From Paratissierella segnis (lineage in GTDB: Bacteria > Bacillota > Clostridia > Tissierellales > Tissierellaceae): a stretch of DNA of 34,252 nt. The stretch spans positions 1-34,252 of the forward strand of contig NZ_JACRTG010000023.1 in NCBI RefSeq assembly GCF_014385195.1. Reading direction: 5' to 3'. Made by a program: the position numbers and the translations under genes. Positions 1 through 6,410 of the stretch are shown in pieces (position 1 is the first letter of the stretch; each line of letters opens with the position of its first letter). Under the pieces are notes generated by a model. It saw nothing but the letters and a program-made list of their open reading frames with translations. It ran no database searches and was not told the DNA's origin.

Positions 1-672
1 ACGCTAGTGAAGAATCCCATGTTAGTATGTATTAAAGAGATAGTAGAGATCCTTCGTTTGCACTCAGGATGACATCAGCAGTAAATTTGAGGTCAATGAA
101 TGCAGAATAATTCCTGCTTACGTCATTCTGAACGTTAGTGAAGAATCCCATTTCAGTATTTGTTAAAAGAGATAGTAGAGATCCTTCGTTTGCACTCAGG
201 ATGACATCAGCAGTAAATTCGGGTCTATAAAGGCAGCATAATTCCTGCTTGCGTCATTCTGAACGCTAGTGAAGAATCCCATGTTAGTATGTATTAAAGA
301 GATAGTAGAGATCCTTCGTTTGCACTCAGGATGACATCAGCAGTAAATTCGGGTCTATAAAGGCAGCATAATTCCTGCTTGCGTCATTCTGAACGCAGTG
401 AAGAATCCCATTTCAGTATTTGTTAAAAAAGATGGTAGAGATCCTTTGTTTGCACTCAGGATGACATCAGCAGTAAATTCGGGTCTATAAAGGCAGAATA
501 ATTCCTGCTTGTGTCATTCTGAACGCTAGTGAAGAATCCCATTTTAGTATTTGTTAAAAGAGATAGTAGAGATCCTTCGTTTGCACTCAGGATGACATCA
601 GCAGTAAATTTGGGGTCAATGAATGCAGAATAATTTCTGCTTGCGTCATTCTGAACGCTAGTGAAGAATCCC
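1..672. repeat. Tandem array of ~131-bp palindromic repeat units
   Basis: About five and a half head-to-tail copies are present. The left arm (starts GTCATTCTGAACG) begins at 122, 253, 383, 513 and 645, giving periods of 131, 130, 130 and 132 bp; the window opens inside an earlier arm. Each unit has a ~26-bp left arm, a ~31-bp middle, an inverted right arm (GATCCTTCG...AGGATGAC) and a ~47-bp tail with a GCAG...CTGC dyad. Copies differ by scattered substitutions and 1-2 bp indels. The last arm (645-672) leads into the GIY-YIG gene rather than the short middle. I see no other gene in this stretch; a minus-strand frame through it only encodes the repeat. Confidence 0.95.
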
Positions 673-1013
673 ATTTCAGTATGAATAAGAGGGGAATTAT
701 ATGTACTATGTATATATTCTTACAAATAAAACTAATAACGTACTTTATACTGGAGTAACTCACAATTTAGTCAAAAGAGTATATGAACATAAAAATAAAA
801 TTACAAAGGGATTTACTAGTAAATATAATGTCAATAAATTGGTGTATTATGAAGCTATAGATGAAATAATTGTAGCTATAGAAAGAGAAAAAGAAATAAA
901 AGGGTGGATAAGAGAACGAAAGATTGAGTTAGTTAGGAGTAAAAATCCTAAATGGAACGATTTATATGATGAAATATGTAGATGAGAGATCCTTCGTTTG
1001 CACTCAGGGTGAC
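645..1013 (+). mobile_element. Repeat unit carrying a GIY-YIG gene between its arms (candidate autonomous element)
   Basis: The left arm and the adjoining 'cccatttcagtat' (645-682) match the tandem units exactly in layout. The right arm resumes at about 984 (gagatccttcg...gggtgac, to 1013) and is followed by the same 'atcagcagt' as in the units. Between these points the short units have ~18 bp, while this copy has a 285-bp gene with its own ribosome binding site. The gene's stop codon overlaps the start of the right arm. I infer that the short units are internal-deletion derivatives of a gene-bearing element, or that the gene was captured by one unit. No target-site duplication could be identified. 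Confidence 0.6.
701..985 (+). CDS. GIY-YIG superfamily endonuclease (UPF0213/YhbQ-like)
   Basis: A 94-residue single-domain protein that is the right length for stand-alone GIY-YIG nucleases of the UPF0213 type. The VYIL (4-7) and YTG (16-18) motifs form the GIY-YIG signature, so Tyr5 and Tyr16 are present. Arg26 and His30 lie in the following helix (KRVYEHK), and a Glu-rich helix at 60-65 (IEREKE) supplies the metal-binding Glu. The set looks catalytically complete. Start ATG 701 follows a GAGGGG-type ribosome binding site at about 688-694. Its biochemical role is not known; members of this family nick or cut DNA. The striking point is the context: it is embedded between the two arms of the palindromic repeat tandemly amplified just upstream, which suggests it acts on or spreads that repeat. 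Confidence 0.9.
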   Translation: MYYVYILTNKTNNVLYTGVTHNLVKRVYEHKNKITKGFTSKYNVNKLVYYEAIDEIIVAIEREKEIKGWIRERKIELVRSKNPKWNDLYDEICR

Positions 1014-1098
1014 ATCAGCAGTGATTAATGGTCTTTAATTATCAACTCTTAGCTCTTAACTATCTTTTAATTGTGAATTGAATCAAAGAAGGTGTTTT

Positions 1099-1632
1099 AT
1101 GATAAAAGAAGTAATAGTTGTAGAAGGAAAAGATGATATAACCGCCGTAAAGATGGCTGTGGATGCAGAAGTTATCGCAACAAATGGCTTCGGTTATGGC
1201 AATAGGCTCATAAAAACGCTAAAATCCTTATCCGAAAGAAGAGGGGTCATCATTTTAACCGACCCGGATTATGAAGGTGAACGGATTAGGCGGGATCTAT
1301 CAAAGAAATTAACAAATGTAAAGCATGCATTTTTACCACAAGGAAAAGCTCTTAAAAAAGGGGATATCGGAGTTGAAAACGCGACCAAAGAAGATATACT
1401 CGAAGCAATCAGTAAATCAAGACCTGAGTTTATACAAGCTGAAATCTTATTTACCAAAGAAGATTTAGTAGAATTTGGGTTATCAGGCGGTGAAGGCGCA
1501 AAAGAAAAAAGAGAAAAGTTGGGTGTTATATTGGGTATAGGATATTGCAATTCGAAACAATTTTTAAATCGGCTCAACAATCTTGGAGTATCAAGAGAAG
1601 AATTTATCAAGGCAATCGAAAGGGTAATGTGA
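1099..1632 (+). CDS. rnmV: Ribonuclease M5 (5S rRNA maturation)
   Basis: A 177-residue Toprim-domain nuclease that trims 5S rRNA precursor in Firmicutes. The Toprim acidic residues are visible: Glu9 in VVEGKDD (8-14) and the DPDYEGE run (55-61). The C-terminal half matches the RNase M5 family in layout (GLSGGEGAKEKRE, then a helical tail). An upstream TTG at 1078 is in frame, but it sits in heptamer repeat DNA; ATG 1099 follows AAAGAAGGTG at about 1085-1094 and is the better start. The stop abuts the ATG of rsmA, so the two genes are almost certainly co-transcribed and translationally coupled, as in Bacillus rnmV-ksgA. Confidence 0.95.
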   Translation: MIKEVIVVEGKDDITAVKMAVDAEVIATNGFGYGNRLIKTLKSLSERRGVIILTDPDYEGERIRRDLSKKLTNVKHAFLPQGKALKKGDIGVENATKEDILEAISKSRPEFIQAEILFTKEDLVEFGLSGGEGAKEKREKLGVILGIGYCNSKQFLNRLNNLGVSREEFIKAIERVM

Positions 1633-2499
1633 ATGGAAGATAGAAGACTTTATTCTCCCAAATATGTAAAGGAAATAATAAACAAATATGATTTCAATTT
1701 TTCTAAAAGCCTTGGACAAAATTTTCTCATCGATGGAAATATAGTAAGAAAGATAGTAAATAAGGCAAATATCACAAGGGATGATTATGTTCTTGAAATA
1801 GGACCGGGAATAGGGACTTTGACGGAAGAACTTTCAATGAATGCAAAGAAGGTAATAGCAGTCGAATTGGATAAAAACCTATTGCCCATACTGGATGAAA
1901 CCTTAAAAAGCTATGATAACATTGAGATAATTCATGGAGATATCTTGAAAATAGATTTAGAGAAGCTTGCAGAAGAAAAGTTTGAAGATAAAAATATAAA
2001 GGTAGTGGCTAATTTACCCTATTATGTAACAACCCCCATTGTAGCAAAACTATTGGAAAAAAATTTGAATCTTGACTCAATAATCGTAATGGTTCAAAAA
2101 GAGGTTGCTGAACGCATGGCCGCAACCCCCGGTAGTAAAGAATATGGTTCTTTGTCCGTATTTGTTAATTTTTACAGTAATCCCAAAATAATTCTCAAAG
2201 CGCCAAAAACAGTTTTTATGCCGCAGCCGAAGATAGATTCAAGTGTAATCAAGTTGGACATAAAAAAAGAATTGCCTGAAGTAGACAGGGAACAGTTTTT
2301 TAAAGTTGTCAGAGCATCTTTTTCCAAGAGGAGGAAAACCATAATAAATTCATTGTCATCATACGGATTCAATTTGGATAAAGAAGCCTTTAAAAAGGCT
2401 CTTGAGGAGGCGGAAATACCGCAAGATACAAGGGCGGAAAATATTTCTGTTGAAGATTTTATCAAACTTAGTAAAATATTACCTCCATTAGACATATAA
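1633..2499 (+). CDS. rsmA: 16S rRNA dimethyladenosine transferase RsmA/KsgA
   Basis: A 288-residue SAM-dependent enzyme that dimethylates two adjacent adenosines near the 3' end of 16S rRNA during small-subunit assembly. Visible motifs are KSLGQNF (25-31), the SAM loop LEIGPGIGTLTEE (54-66), the acidic VELD (77-80) and the catalytic ANLPYY (126-131). The C-terminal domain keeps the FSKRRKT segment typical of the family. Full length for the family. The ATG follows the rnmV stop directly, with no gap. Confidence 0.97.
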   Translation: MEDRRLYSPKYVKEIINKYDFNFSKSLGQNFLIDGNIVRKIVNKANITRDDYVLEIGPGIGTLTEELSMNAKKVIAVELDKNLLPILDETLKSYDNIEIIHGDILKIDLEKLAEEKFEDKNIKVVANLPYYVTTPIVAKLLEKNLNLDSIIVMVQKEVAERMAATPGSKEYGSLSVFVNFYSNPKIILKAPKTVFMPQPKIDSSVIKLDIKKELPEVDREQFFKVVRASFSKRRKTIINSLSSYGFNLDKEAFKKALEEAEIPQDTRAENISVEDFIKLSKILPPLDI

Positions 2500-2529
2500 T
2501 TATATAAAAGTTTAATAGGGGGTTTTTTT

Positions 2530-3759
2530 ATGTCTAGAAGTTTAGGATATATTAGGAAGTTCATCATATTTAAAAAAGACTATTCTAATATGCATATGTT
2601 TAATTCTGTAGGGCACGGAAAGATAGAGATGAAAGGATTAAAGGGGAACGTCACAATAAACATTGAAAATGCAGAACCTGACAGCTTTTACAATATAGCA
2701 TTTGTAGATAAGAAAAAGTCCGAGATCATCGGAAAAATATATACTGAAGAAAATGGCAGCGGCAAAGCTGAAATAGTTTGCAATTTAAAAGACTTAGAGC
2801 CAAAGGGCTTTCCATCAGAGAAAATTAATGGTATCCTTATATTTAGAGATACAAATATTCTATTAGGGGGGTATATAATAAAAGAAGACAATTCCATTGA
2901 AGAATTTATAGAAAATATGCCAAAAAAAGAACTCCAAGTTAAAAAAATAGAAGCAGAAAAAGCAGAAGAGAAAAAGAAAATCGAAGAAGTACAAGAAGTA
3001 CAGGTAGAGGCAGCAGAAGTTACCTATCAAGAAAAAGAACTTCCGCCATCGGAAATAGATTCTGAAGAAAGCGGTTCAGAAGAAAATGATTCTGAAAAAC
3101 ATGATTTTGGGGAATATATTCCGGAGGAATATGTCGAGGAAGAGTTTCCCTCTGATGAGCCTATAGGTATGGTACCCGCTGTAGAATCAATACCGGAAGA
3201 AGTATTGACTCCCAATACTTCAAATTATCAAGAAGGGGTTTCTATTACAAATCTTGCTAGTTCAACTACCTATGGATATGATAATATAGAAATGACCCGT
3301 AAGATATCTCAAAAAAAACAAACAACAGATTATATTCTAAATATATTGAGATATTTTCCATATATTGAACCATTTAAATTTGAATTATACGGCTACAATT
3401 GGTGGAAAATAAATTTTGAAGACGGCGAGGACCCACGAGGATTTTTGCCATATTTTAGTTTACTTATTGGCGGTGAAAAGAAAAATAATATAGTAAATGA
3501 TCATCATATAACAGCCATGGATTTAATGAAAAAATATGAACACTATATATTTGGACTTTATAATGTAAATGATGAGGTAAAATTTTATGTATATGGCGTT
3601 CCGGGGACTTTTAACAAAGACGAACATCCTCATAGAGGAATAACAGGATTTAATACATGGTTTGAAGGAAATGATATGGATGGATATTGGTTATTGTATA
3701 TTGACCCACTAAATGGGAAGGTAATCTATCCGGCTAATCCAATGATACCGACCAATTAA
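2530..3759 (+). CDS. Uncharacterised two-domain protein with acidic linker
   Basis: A 409-residue protein I do not recognise by name. Residues ~1-125 form a beta-rich domain (repeated short hydrophobic strands, few Cys). Residues ~130-230 are an extreme Glu/Lys- and then Glu/Ser/Pro-rich linker. Residues ~260-409 form a second folded domain rich in Trp, Tyr and Phe (YNWWKINF, HHITAMDLMKKY, GYWLLYIDPLNGK). There is no signal peptide or membrane segment, so it is probably cytosolic or a spore-layer protein; that is inference from the sporulation-rich neighbourhood only. ATG 2530 follows AGGGGG at 2517-2522, and only 30 bp separate it from rsmA, so it may be read from the same promoter. Confidence 0.85.
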   Translation: MSRSLGYIRKFIIFKKDYSNMHMFNSVGHGKIEMKGLKGNVTINIENAEPDSFYNIAFVDKKKSEIIGKIYTEENGSGKAEIVCNLKDLEPKGFPSEKINGILIFRDTNILLGGYIIKEDNSIEEFIENMPKKELQVKKIEAEKAEEKKKIEEVQEVQVEAAEVTYQEKELPPSEIDSEESGSEENDSEKHDFGEYIPEEYVEEEFPSDEPIGMVPAVESIPEEVLTPNTSNYQEGVSITNLASSTTYGYDNIEMTRKISQKKQTTDYILNILRYFPYIEPFKFELYGYNWWKINFEDGEDPRGFLPYFSLLIGGEKKNNIVNDHHITAMDLMKKYEHYIFGLYNVNDEVKFYVYGVPGTFNKDEHPHRGITGFNTWFEGNDMDGYWLLYIDPLNGKVIYPANPMIPTN

Positions 3760-3778
3760 CTTGAATGGAGGGGAAAAA

Positions 3779-4147
3779 ATGCGAAAGGATACTGAAGATA
3801 AATATATTTGTCCAAGTCATGCTACGGAAGAATCTCAGCTAGATGGTATTAAATGTTGTTTAGAAAAGGAAAAAGATATTGAATTTTTATCCACTACTTT
3901 CAAAGCAATGTCCGATCCAACGAGGCTAAAAATCATATATGCTTTATCCAAATCTTCCCTGTGCGTATGCGATATTGCATCTATATTGGACATGACTCAG
4001 TCAGCCATATCCCATCATCTTAGAATATTGAGGGACTTAAATTTGGTAAAGTCAAAAAGAGAAGGAAAACTTGTAATATACTCATTAGATGACGAACATG
4101 TTTTAGGGATCTTAGAATTGGGCTTAGTCCATGCAAAACATAGGTAG
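3779..4147 (+). CDS. ArsR/SmtB-family metal sensor, CadC-like
   Basis: A 122-residue winged-helix repressor. The helix-turn-helix is at about 61-90 (CVCDIASILDMTQSAISHHL). Two metal sites can be read. The CadC-type alpha3N site is suggested by Cys62 and Cys64 (CVCD) together with N-terminal Cys11 and Cys26/Cys27. The SmtB-type alpha5 site is suggested by D-x-H-x10-H near the C-terminus. That pattern is known for Cd/Pb/Zn sensors that release DNA on metal binding. ATG 3779 has GGAGGGG at 3766-3772; the in-frame TTG at 3761 lies before that site and is unlikely. No efflux pump or metallothionein lies beside it, so it may act in trans or on its own operon with the upstream 409-aa gene. Confidence 0.92.
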   Translation: MRKDTEDKYICPSHATEESQLDGIKCCLEKEKDIEFLSTTFKAMSDPTRLKIIYALSKSSLCVCDIASILDMTQSAISHHLRILRDLNLVKSKREGKLVIYSLDDEHVLGILELGLVHAKHR

Positions 4148-4300
4148 TGAATGACAATAGGTAATAAGTAATAGGTAATAGATAAACATGGTGACAATTC
4201 ACAGTTCACAATTCACAGTTCACAATTCACAATTGAAAGAAAAGTGAAAAACTAAGAGTGAAGAGTTACTTGGCCATTCTTTGGGGAATTGTGAATTGAA
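4148..4300. repeat. Heptamer-type intergenic repeats
   Basis: The stretch starts with GTAATAG/AGTAATA-like heptads (about 4157-4182). A reverse-oriented array of TTCACAA/TTCACAG heptads (about 4195-4233) follows, and it ends in looser variants (AAGAGTG, AAGAGTT) and one forward GTGAATT copy near 4281. It is the same 7-bp family found in most large intergenic gaps of the window, here in the opposite orientation. Confidence 0.85.
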
Positions 4301-4348
4301 CTATGATTAATATATTATCTTATTGGGTATTTTAATGTTATAAAACAA

Positions 4349-4377
4349 TTGACAAATATACCCGCACGGGGTATACT
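4349..4377 (+). promoter_or_regulatory. Promoter of the glutaredoxin gene with CsoR/CstR-like operator
   Basis: TTGACA (4349-4354) and TATACT (4372-4377) are separated by 17 bp. The spacer and -10 contain a perfect dyad, TATACCC-gcacg-GGGTATA (4357-4375), with 7-bp arms. G/C-tract dyads of the form TACCC-N-GGGTA are typical operators of the CsoR/RcnR/CstR family (copper, nickel, persulfide). Its position would let a repressor block RNA polymerase. A near-identical dyad occurs at 5868-5884. Confidence 0.75.
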
Positions 4378-4409
4378 AAAAACAGAAAATAAATTAGGGG
4401 GTTTTACAA

Positions 4410-4640
4410 ATGGCTGAAATAACAATCTATACAAGCAATACTTGCCCGTATTGTACATTAGCAAAAAATTATCTAAATGAAAAAGGATTATCATATAATG
4501 AGAAAAATGTTCAAACAGATAAGGATGCAAGAAAAGAACTCATGGCAATGGGACATATGGGTGTACCGGTTTTAATAATCAATGGAGAAGAAATAGTAGG
4601 CTTTGATCAAGAGAAAATTGATTCATTATTAGACCAATAA
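4410..4640 (+). CDS. Glutaredoxin-like / NrdH-type thiol oxidoreductase
   Basis: A 76-residue thioredoxin-fold protein. The CPYC active site is at Cys12-Cys15, the cis-Pro motif is in GVPVLIING, and GFDQ near the C-terminus matches small glutaredoxins. It reduces or transfers disulfides, possibly acting with low-molecular-weight thiols or persulfides. ATG 4410 follows AGGGGG at 4396-4401. The gene is monocistronic: its own promoter lies at 4349 and a hairpin terminator follows at 4650. The CsoR/CstR-like operator suggests induction by copper or reactive sulfur species rather than general oxidative stress (inference). Confidence 0.92.
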   Translation: MAEITIYTSNTCPYCTLAKNYLNEKGLSYNEKNVQTDKDARKELMAMGHMGVPVLIINGEEIVGFDQEKIDSLLDQ

Positions 4641-4649
4641 GATAAGTAG

Positions 4650-4669
4650 GGGATGGTAAAAACCATCCC
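4650..4669. terminator. Bidirectional hairpin between glutaredoxin and DUF1858 genes
   Basis: A perfect 8-bp stem (GGGATGGT / ACCATCCC) with an AAAA loop sits between two convergent genes. T-rich sequence follows on the plus strand and a weaker tract on the minus strand. Confidence 0.75.
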
Positions 4670-4674
4670 TTAAA

Positions 4675-4860
4675 TTATTTATTCAATTCAACCATAAGAT
4701 TATTCAAATCCAAACCATGTACCATGGCGGCTTCTTCCAAACTTTCCATTTGACTTGCAGGGCAACCTACACAGCCCATTCCAAATCTCATAAGAATTTC
4801 AATAGCTTCGGGTTTTTTTCTGATGATTTCACCAATAAGCATATCCTTTGAAATTTCCAT
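4675..4860 (-). CDS. DUF1858-domain redox-disulfide protein
   Basis: A 61-residue protein with the FGMGCVGCP motif and a following helix (SLEEAAMVHGLD). This is the DUF1858 fold, annotated in some families as a hybrid-cluster-protein-associated redox-disulfide domain. The CxxC is the likely functional site; the exact partner is unknown. Two ATGs compete: 4869 lies one base after AGGAGG, too close, while 4860 lies ten bases after it, so I chose 4860. It converges on the glutaredoxin gene, and both are small Cys-based redox proteins. Confidence 0.85.
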   Translation of the reverse strand: MEISKDMLIGEIIRKKPEAIEILMRFGMGCVGCPASQMESLEEAAMVHGLDLNNLMVELNK

Positions 4861-5014
4861 GTTTTTCATTCCTCCTAAACAATTCTTACTAATATAGTAG
4901 CATATCTATTAAAAAAATACTAGTACCAATAATTATCTTTATTTCAAAATATTTTTAGCAGTTTTGTATAAAAATATCTCATTCTGGAAATGATGTTGTC
5001 AGGAGGTGAAACAA

Positions 5015-5416
5015 ATGGATAACAACGATAGAAATAAAGATAATGACAGAGTAAGAAATACTGATAGACAAAAAAATGATGATTTCAGTATAGGCGAAAT
5101 GCTACTAAGAATTTTGGTTACAGCAATAGTAGTAGCAATAGCTGCTTACTTCACACCTGGATTTACCATAAACAATATCTGGAGCTTGTTATTAGCAGCT
5201 GTGGTAATTGGGGTTCTTGATCACTTGATTCAAAAGTTTACGGGAGTAAATGCATCCCCATTTGGAAGGGGACTATCGGGATTCCTGGTGGCTGCAATCA
5301 TACTTTATGTTACCAAATTTATAGTACCGGGATTTAATATATCTATCTGGGGAGCTATAATTGGCGCTCTTGTAATAGGTGTAGTAGATGCAATAATCCC
5401 GGGAAAAGCAATGTAA
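5015..5416 (+). CDS. Small membrane protein, phage-holin-IV-like (PF04020 type)
   Basis: A 133-residue protein. Residues 1-25 are highly charged (Asp/Asn/Arg/Lys). Four hydrophobic segments follow, at about 28-46, 53-70, 85-102 and 107-127, with Gly-rich turns and the recurring 'PGF' motif (YFTPGFTINN, IVPGFNIS). This matches the widespread four-TM 'phage holin family' proteins found in many Firmicute chromosomes, which are not necessarily phage-derived; function unknown. ATG 5015 has AGGAGG eight bases upstream; the in-frame GTG at 5006 overlaps that site. No phage genes are nearby. Confidence 0.88.
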   Translation: MDNNDRNKDNDRVRNTDRQKNDDFSIGEMLLRILVTAIVVAIAAYFTPGFTINNIWSLLLAAVVIGVLDHLIQKFTGVNASPFGRGLSGFLVAAIILYVTKFIVPGFNISIWGAIIGALVIGVVDAIIPGKAM

Positions 5417-5460
5417 CACCAAGCTTTAAGTAAGAATGACATAATTGGGAAAATAGCTCT

Positions 5461-5493
5461 CTGAACCGTATTTAATGGTAAGGTACGGTTCAG
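5461..5493 (+). other. Perfect 10-bp hairpin downstream of the holin-like gene
   Basis: CTGAACCGTA (5461-5470) pairs perfectly with TACGGTTCAG (5484-5493) across a 13-nt loop. No U-tract follows, so it is more likely an mRNA-stabilising or protein-binding stem than a terminator. Confidence 0.6.
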
Positions 5494-5518
5494 ACGATAA
5501 AATTGTTTCCTTTTAATG

Positions 5519-5550
5519 CCCTTAGAATATAATATATTCTGAGGGTTTTT
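5519..5550 (+). terminator. Rho-independent terminator
   Basis: CCCTTAGAATATA pairs with TATATTCTGAGGG (one G-U), then TTTTT at 5546-5550. It ends the holin-like transcript. Confidence 0.85.
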
Positions 5551-5580
5551 AAATTTGTGGGCAATTGTGTATTCTTAAAA

Positions 5581-5860
5581 AGCAGAGATCCTTCGTTTCA
5601 CTCAAGGATGACGTAAGCAGTAATCTTGGGTTTATAGAGGCAGAATAATCACTGCAGGTTGCCACGGTAGACACGGTTGGACGCCGGTTCAGCAAGTTTA
5701 TAGAGGCAGAATAATCACTGCAGGATGTCATTCTGAACGCTAGTGAAGAATCTCCTCTTTTCAGCTCCTAAAGCTCGACCCAAGTGACTCTTACTCTTTA
5801 GTTATTTGCAGGACGACCCAAGGGTCGATTGTGCATTGTGAATTATGAATTGAACTACTG
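5581..5860. repeat. Intergenic palindromic repeat cluster
   Basis: There is a right-type arm (5587-5612, GATCCTTCG...AGGATGAC) and a left-type arm (5727-5752, GTCATTCTG...AGAATC). Between them a ~28-bp direct repeat containing GGCAGAATAATCACTGCAGG occurs at about 5630-5657 and 5697-5724, flanking a unique 39-bp piece. After 5760 come two CTCGACCC/CGACCCAAG modules and a short GTGAATT-like heptad run (about 5829-5858). No gene is seen here. Confidence 0.85.
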
Positions 5861-5889
5861 TTTAACAATACCCTATAAGGGTATAAAAT
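5861..5889 (+). promoter_or_regulatory. Promoter of the selenoprotein gene with CsoR/CstR-like operator
   Basis: ATACCC-tataa-GGGTAT (5868-5884) is a perfect dyad with the same half-sites and 5-bp centre as the one before the glutaredoxin gene. A plausible promoter is TTTAAC (5861-5866), 17 bp, TAAAAT (5884-5889), again with the operator in the spacer. AAAGGAGG follows at about 5896-5903. Confidence 0.7.
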
Positions 5890-5910
5890 ATTCAAAAGGA
5901 GGTAATAAGT

Positions 5911-6207
5911 ATGATAATAGATATAACAGATACTGCAAAAGCAGAATTGAAAAATGTTATTGAAAGAAAAAAGACCGATAAACCCTTAAGAATTTTTGTT
6001 GCAGGCTATGGCTGAGGCGGCCCTTCATTTGGGTTGGCTCTGGATGAGCTAAAAACAGGAGATGAACAGATACAAGTGGATAACTTTACATTCTTAGTAG
6101 AAGACGCACTACATGAAAATTATGGAAAGTTTACGGTAGACTATAGTAACGATTGGTTGAGAAGGGGTTTTACAATAATACCTGATAGAGGCGGCGCAAG
6201 CTGTTAA
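5911..6207 (+). CDS. HesB-like (IscA-fold) selenoprotein, UGA read as Sec
   Basis: A 98-residue reading frame interrupted only by TGA at 6013-6015 (codon 35). The context is AGYG-U-GGPSFGLALDE, the hallmark of the HesB-like selenoprotein family, where relatives have Cys at this position. The frame continues with good coding sequence to TAA at 6205-6207 and ends GGASC (Cys98). The fold belongs to A-type Fe-S carriers, but a precise function is not established. Just after the UGA, GGCCC (6019-6023) can pair with GGGTT (6031-6035) across a 7-nt loop, a plausible bacterial SECIS. ATG 5911 has AAAGGAGG 7-8 bases upstream; a CsoR/CstR-like operator overlaps its promoter and a terminator follows at once, so it is a single-gene unit. 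A normal gene caller will miss or split it. Confidence 0.88.
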
Positions 6208-6208
6208 G

Positions 6209-6234
6209 AAGATAAGCAAATGCTTATCTTTTTT
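6209..6234 (+). terminator. Rho-independent terminator of the selenoprotein gene
   Basis: AAGATAAGCA (6209-6218) pairs with TGCTTATCTT (6221-6230), then TTTT to 6234. Confidence 0.9.
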
Positions 6235-6262
6235 GATATATACCAAATTTTTGTGTTATAAT
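6233..6262 (+). promoter_or_regulatory. Promoter for the mgtE leader transcript
   Basis: TTGATA (6233-6238), 18 bp, TATAAT (6257-6262). The -35 overlaps the T-tract of the preceding terminator. It would start a ~170-nt leader before mgtE. Confidence 0.7.
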
Positions 6263-6305
6263 AAGGAATGTAGAAAATTCAAAAATAATGAAAGGAGTTG
6301 GGATT

Positions 6306-6410
6306 ATGGATTCGGGTCCTTTGCCCGGTTGTTTAGAGGACAAAAATATAGAGGAAAGGTATAGAACCATAAGCCCTACTCATGTGATATGGTTCTTGCC
6401 TACAATTTAA
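6306..6410 (+). CDS. Possible 34-aa leader peptide upstream of mgtE
   Basis: ATG 6306 follows AAAGGAG at 6292-6298, and the frame ends at TAA 6408-6410, 29 bp before mgtE. The peptide begins MDSGPLPGCLEDKN and ends THVIWFLPTI. It is rich in Pro, Gly and charged residues and has no membrane segment. The 3' part overlaps a dyad, AGAACCAT (6363-6370) with ATGGTTCT (6388-6395), so translation could alter RNA folding before mgtE. I could not match the leader to the M-box magnesium riboswitch. I do not recognise the peptide; it may equally be untranslated structured leader. Confidence 0.45.
   Translation: MDSGPLPGCLEDKNIEERYRTISPTHVIWFLPTI

Noticed and set aside
1..672. CRISPR array
   Set aside because: The whole 131-bp unit is repeated, with no unique spacers between short repeats, and no cas genes are present.
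456..674. Minus-strand frame encoding repeated MGFFTSVQND peptides
   Set aside because: It is only the translation of the tandem 131-bp units. The same peptide appears at each left arm in the window (for example near 16740 and 18490), with no independent ribosome binding site or conserved domain.
5015..5416. Prophage remnant suggested by the holin-like protein
   Set aside because: No other phage genes, attachment sites or composition shift are nearby, and this four-TM family is common on Firmicute chromosomes.
5658..5696. Possible tRNA fragment (GCCACGGTAGACACGG...GGTTCAG)
   Set aside because: GGTTCAG resembles a T-loop, but no cloverleaf arms or acceptor stem can be built. The piece is a unique insert between direct repeats.
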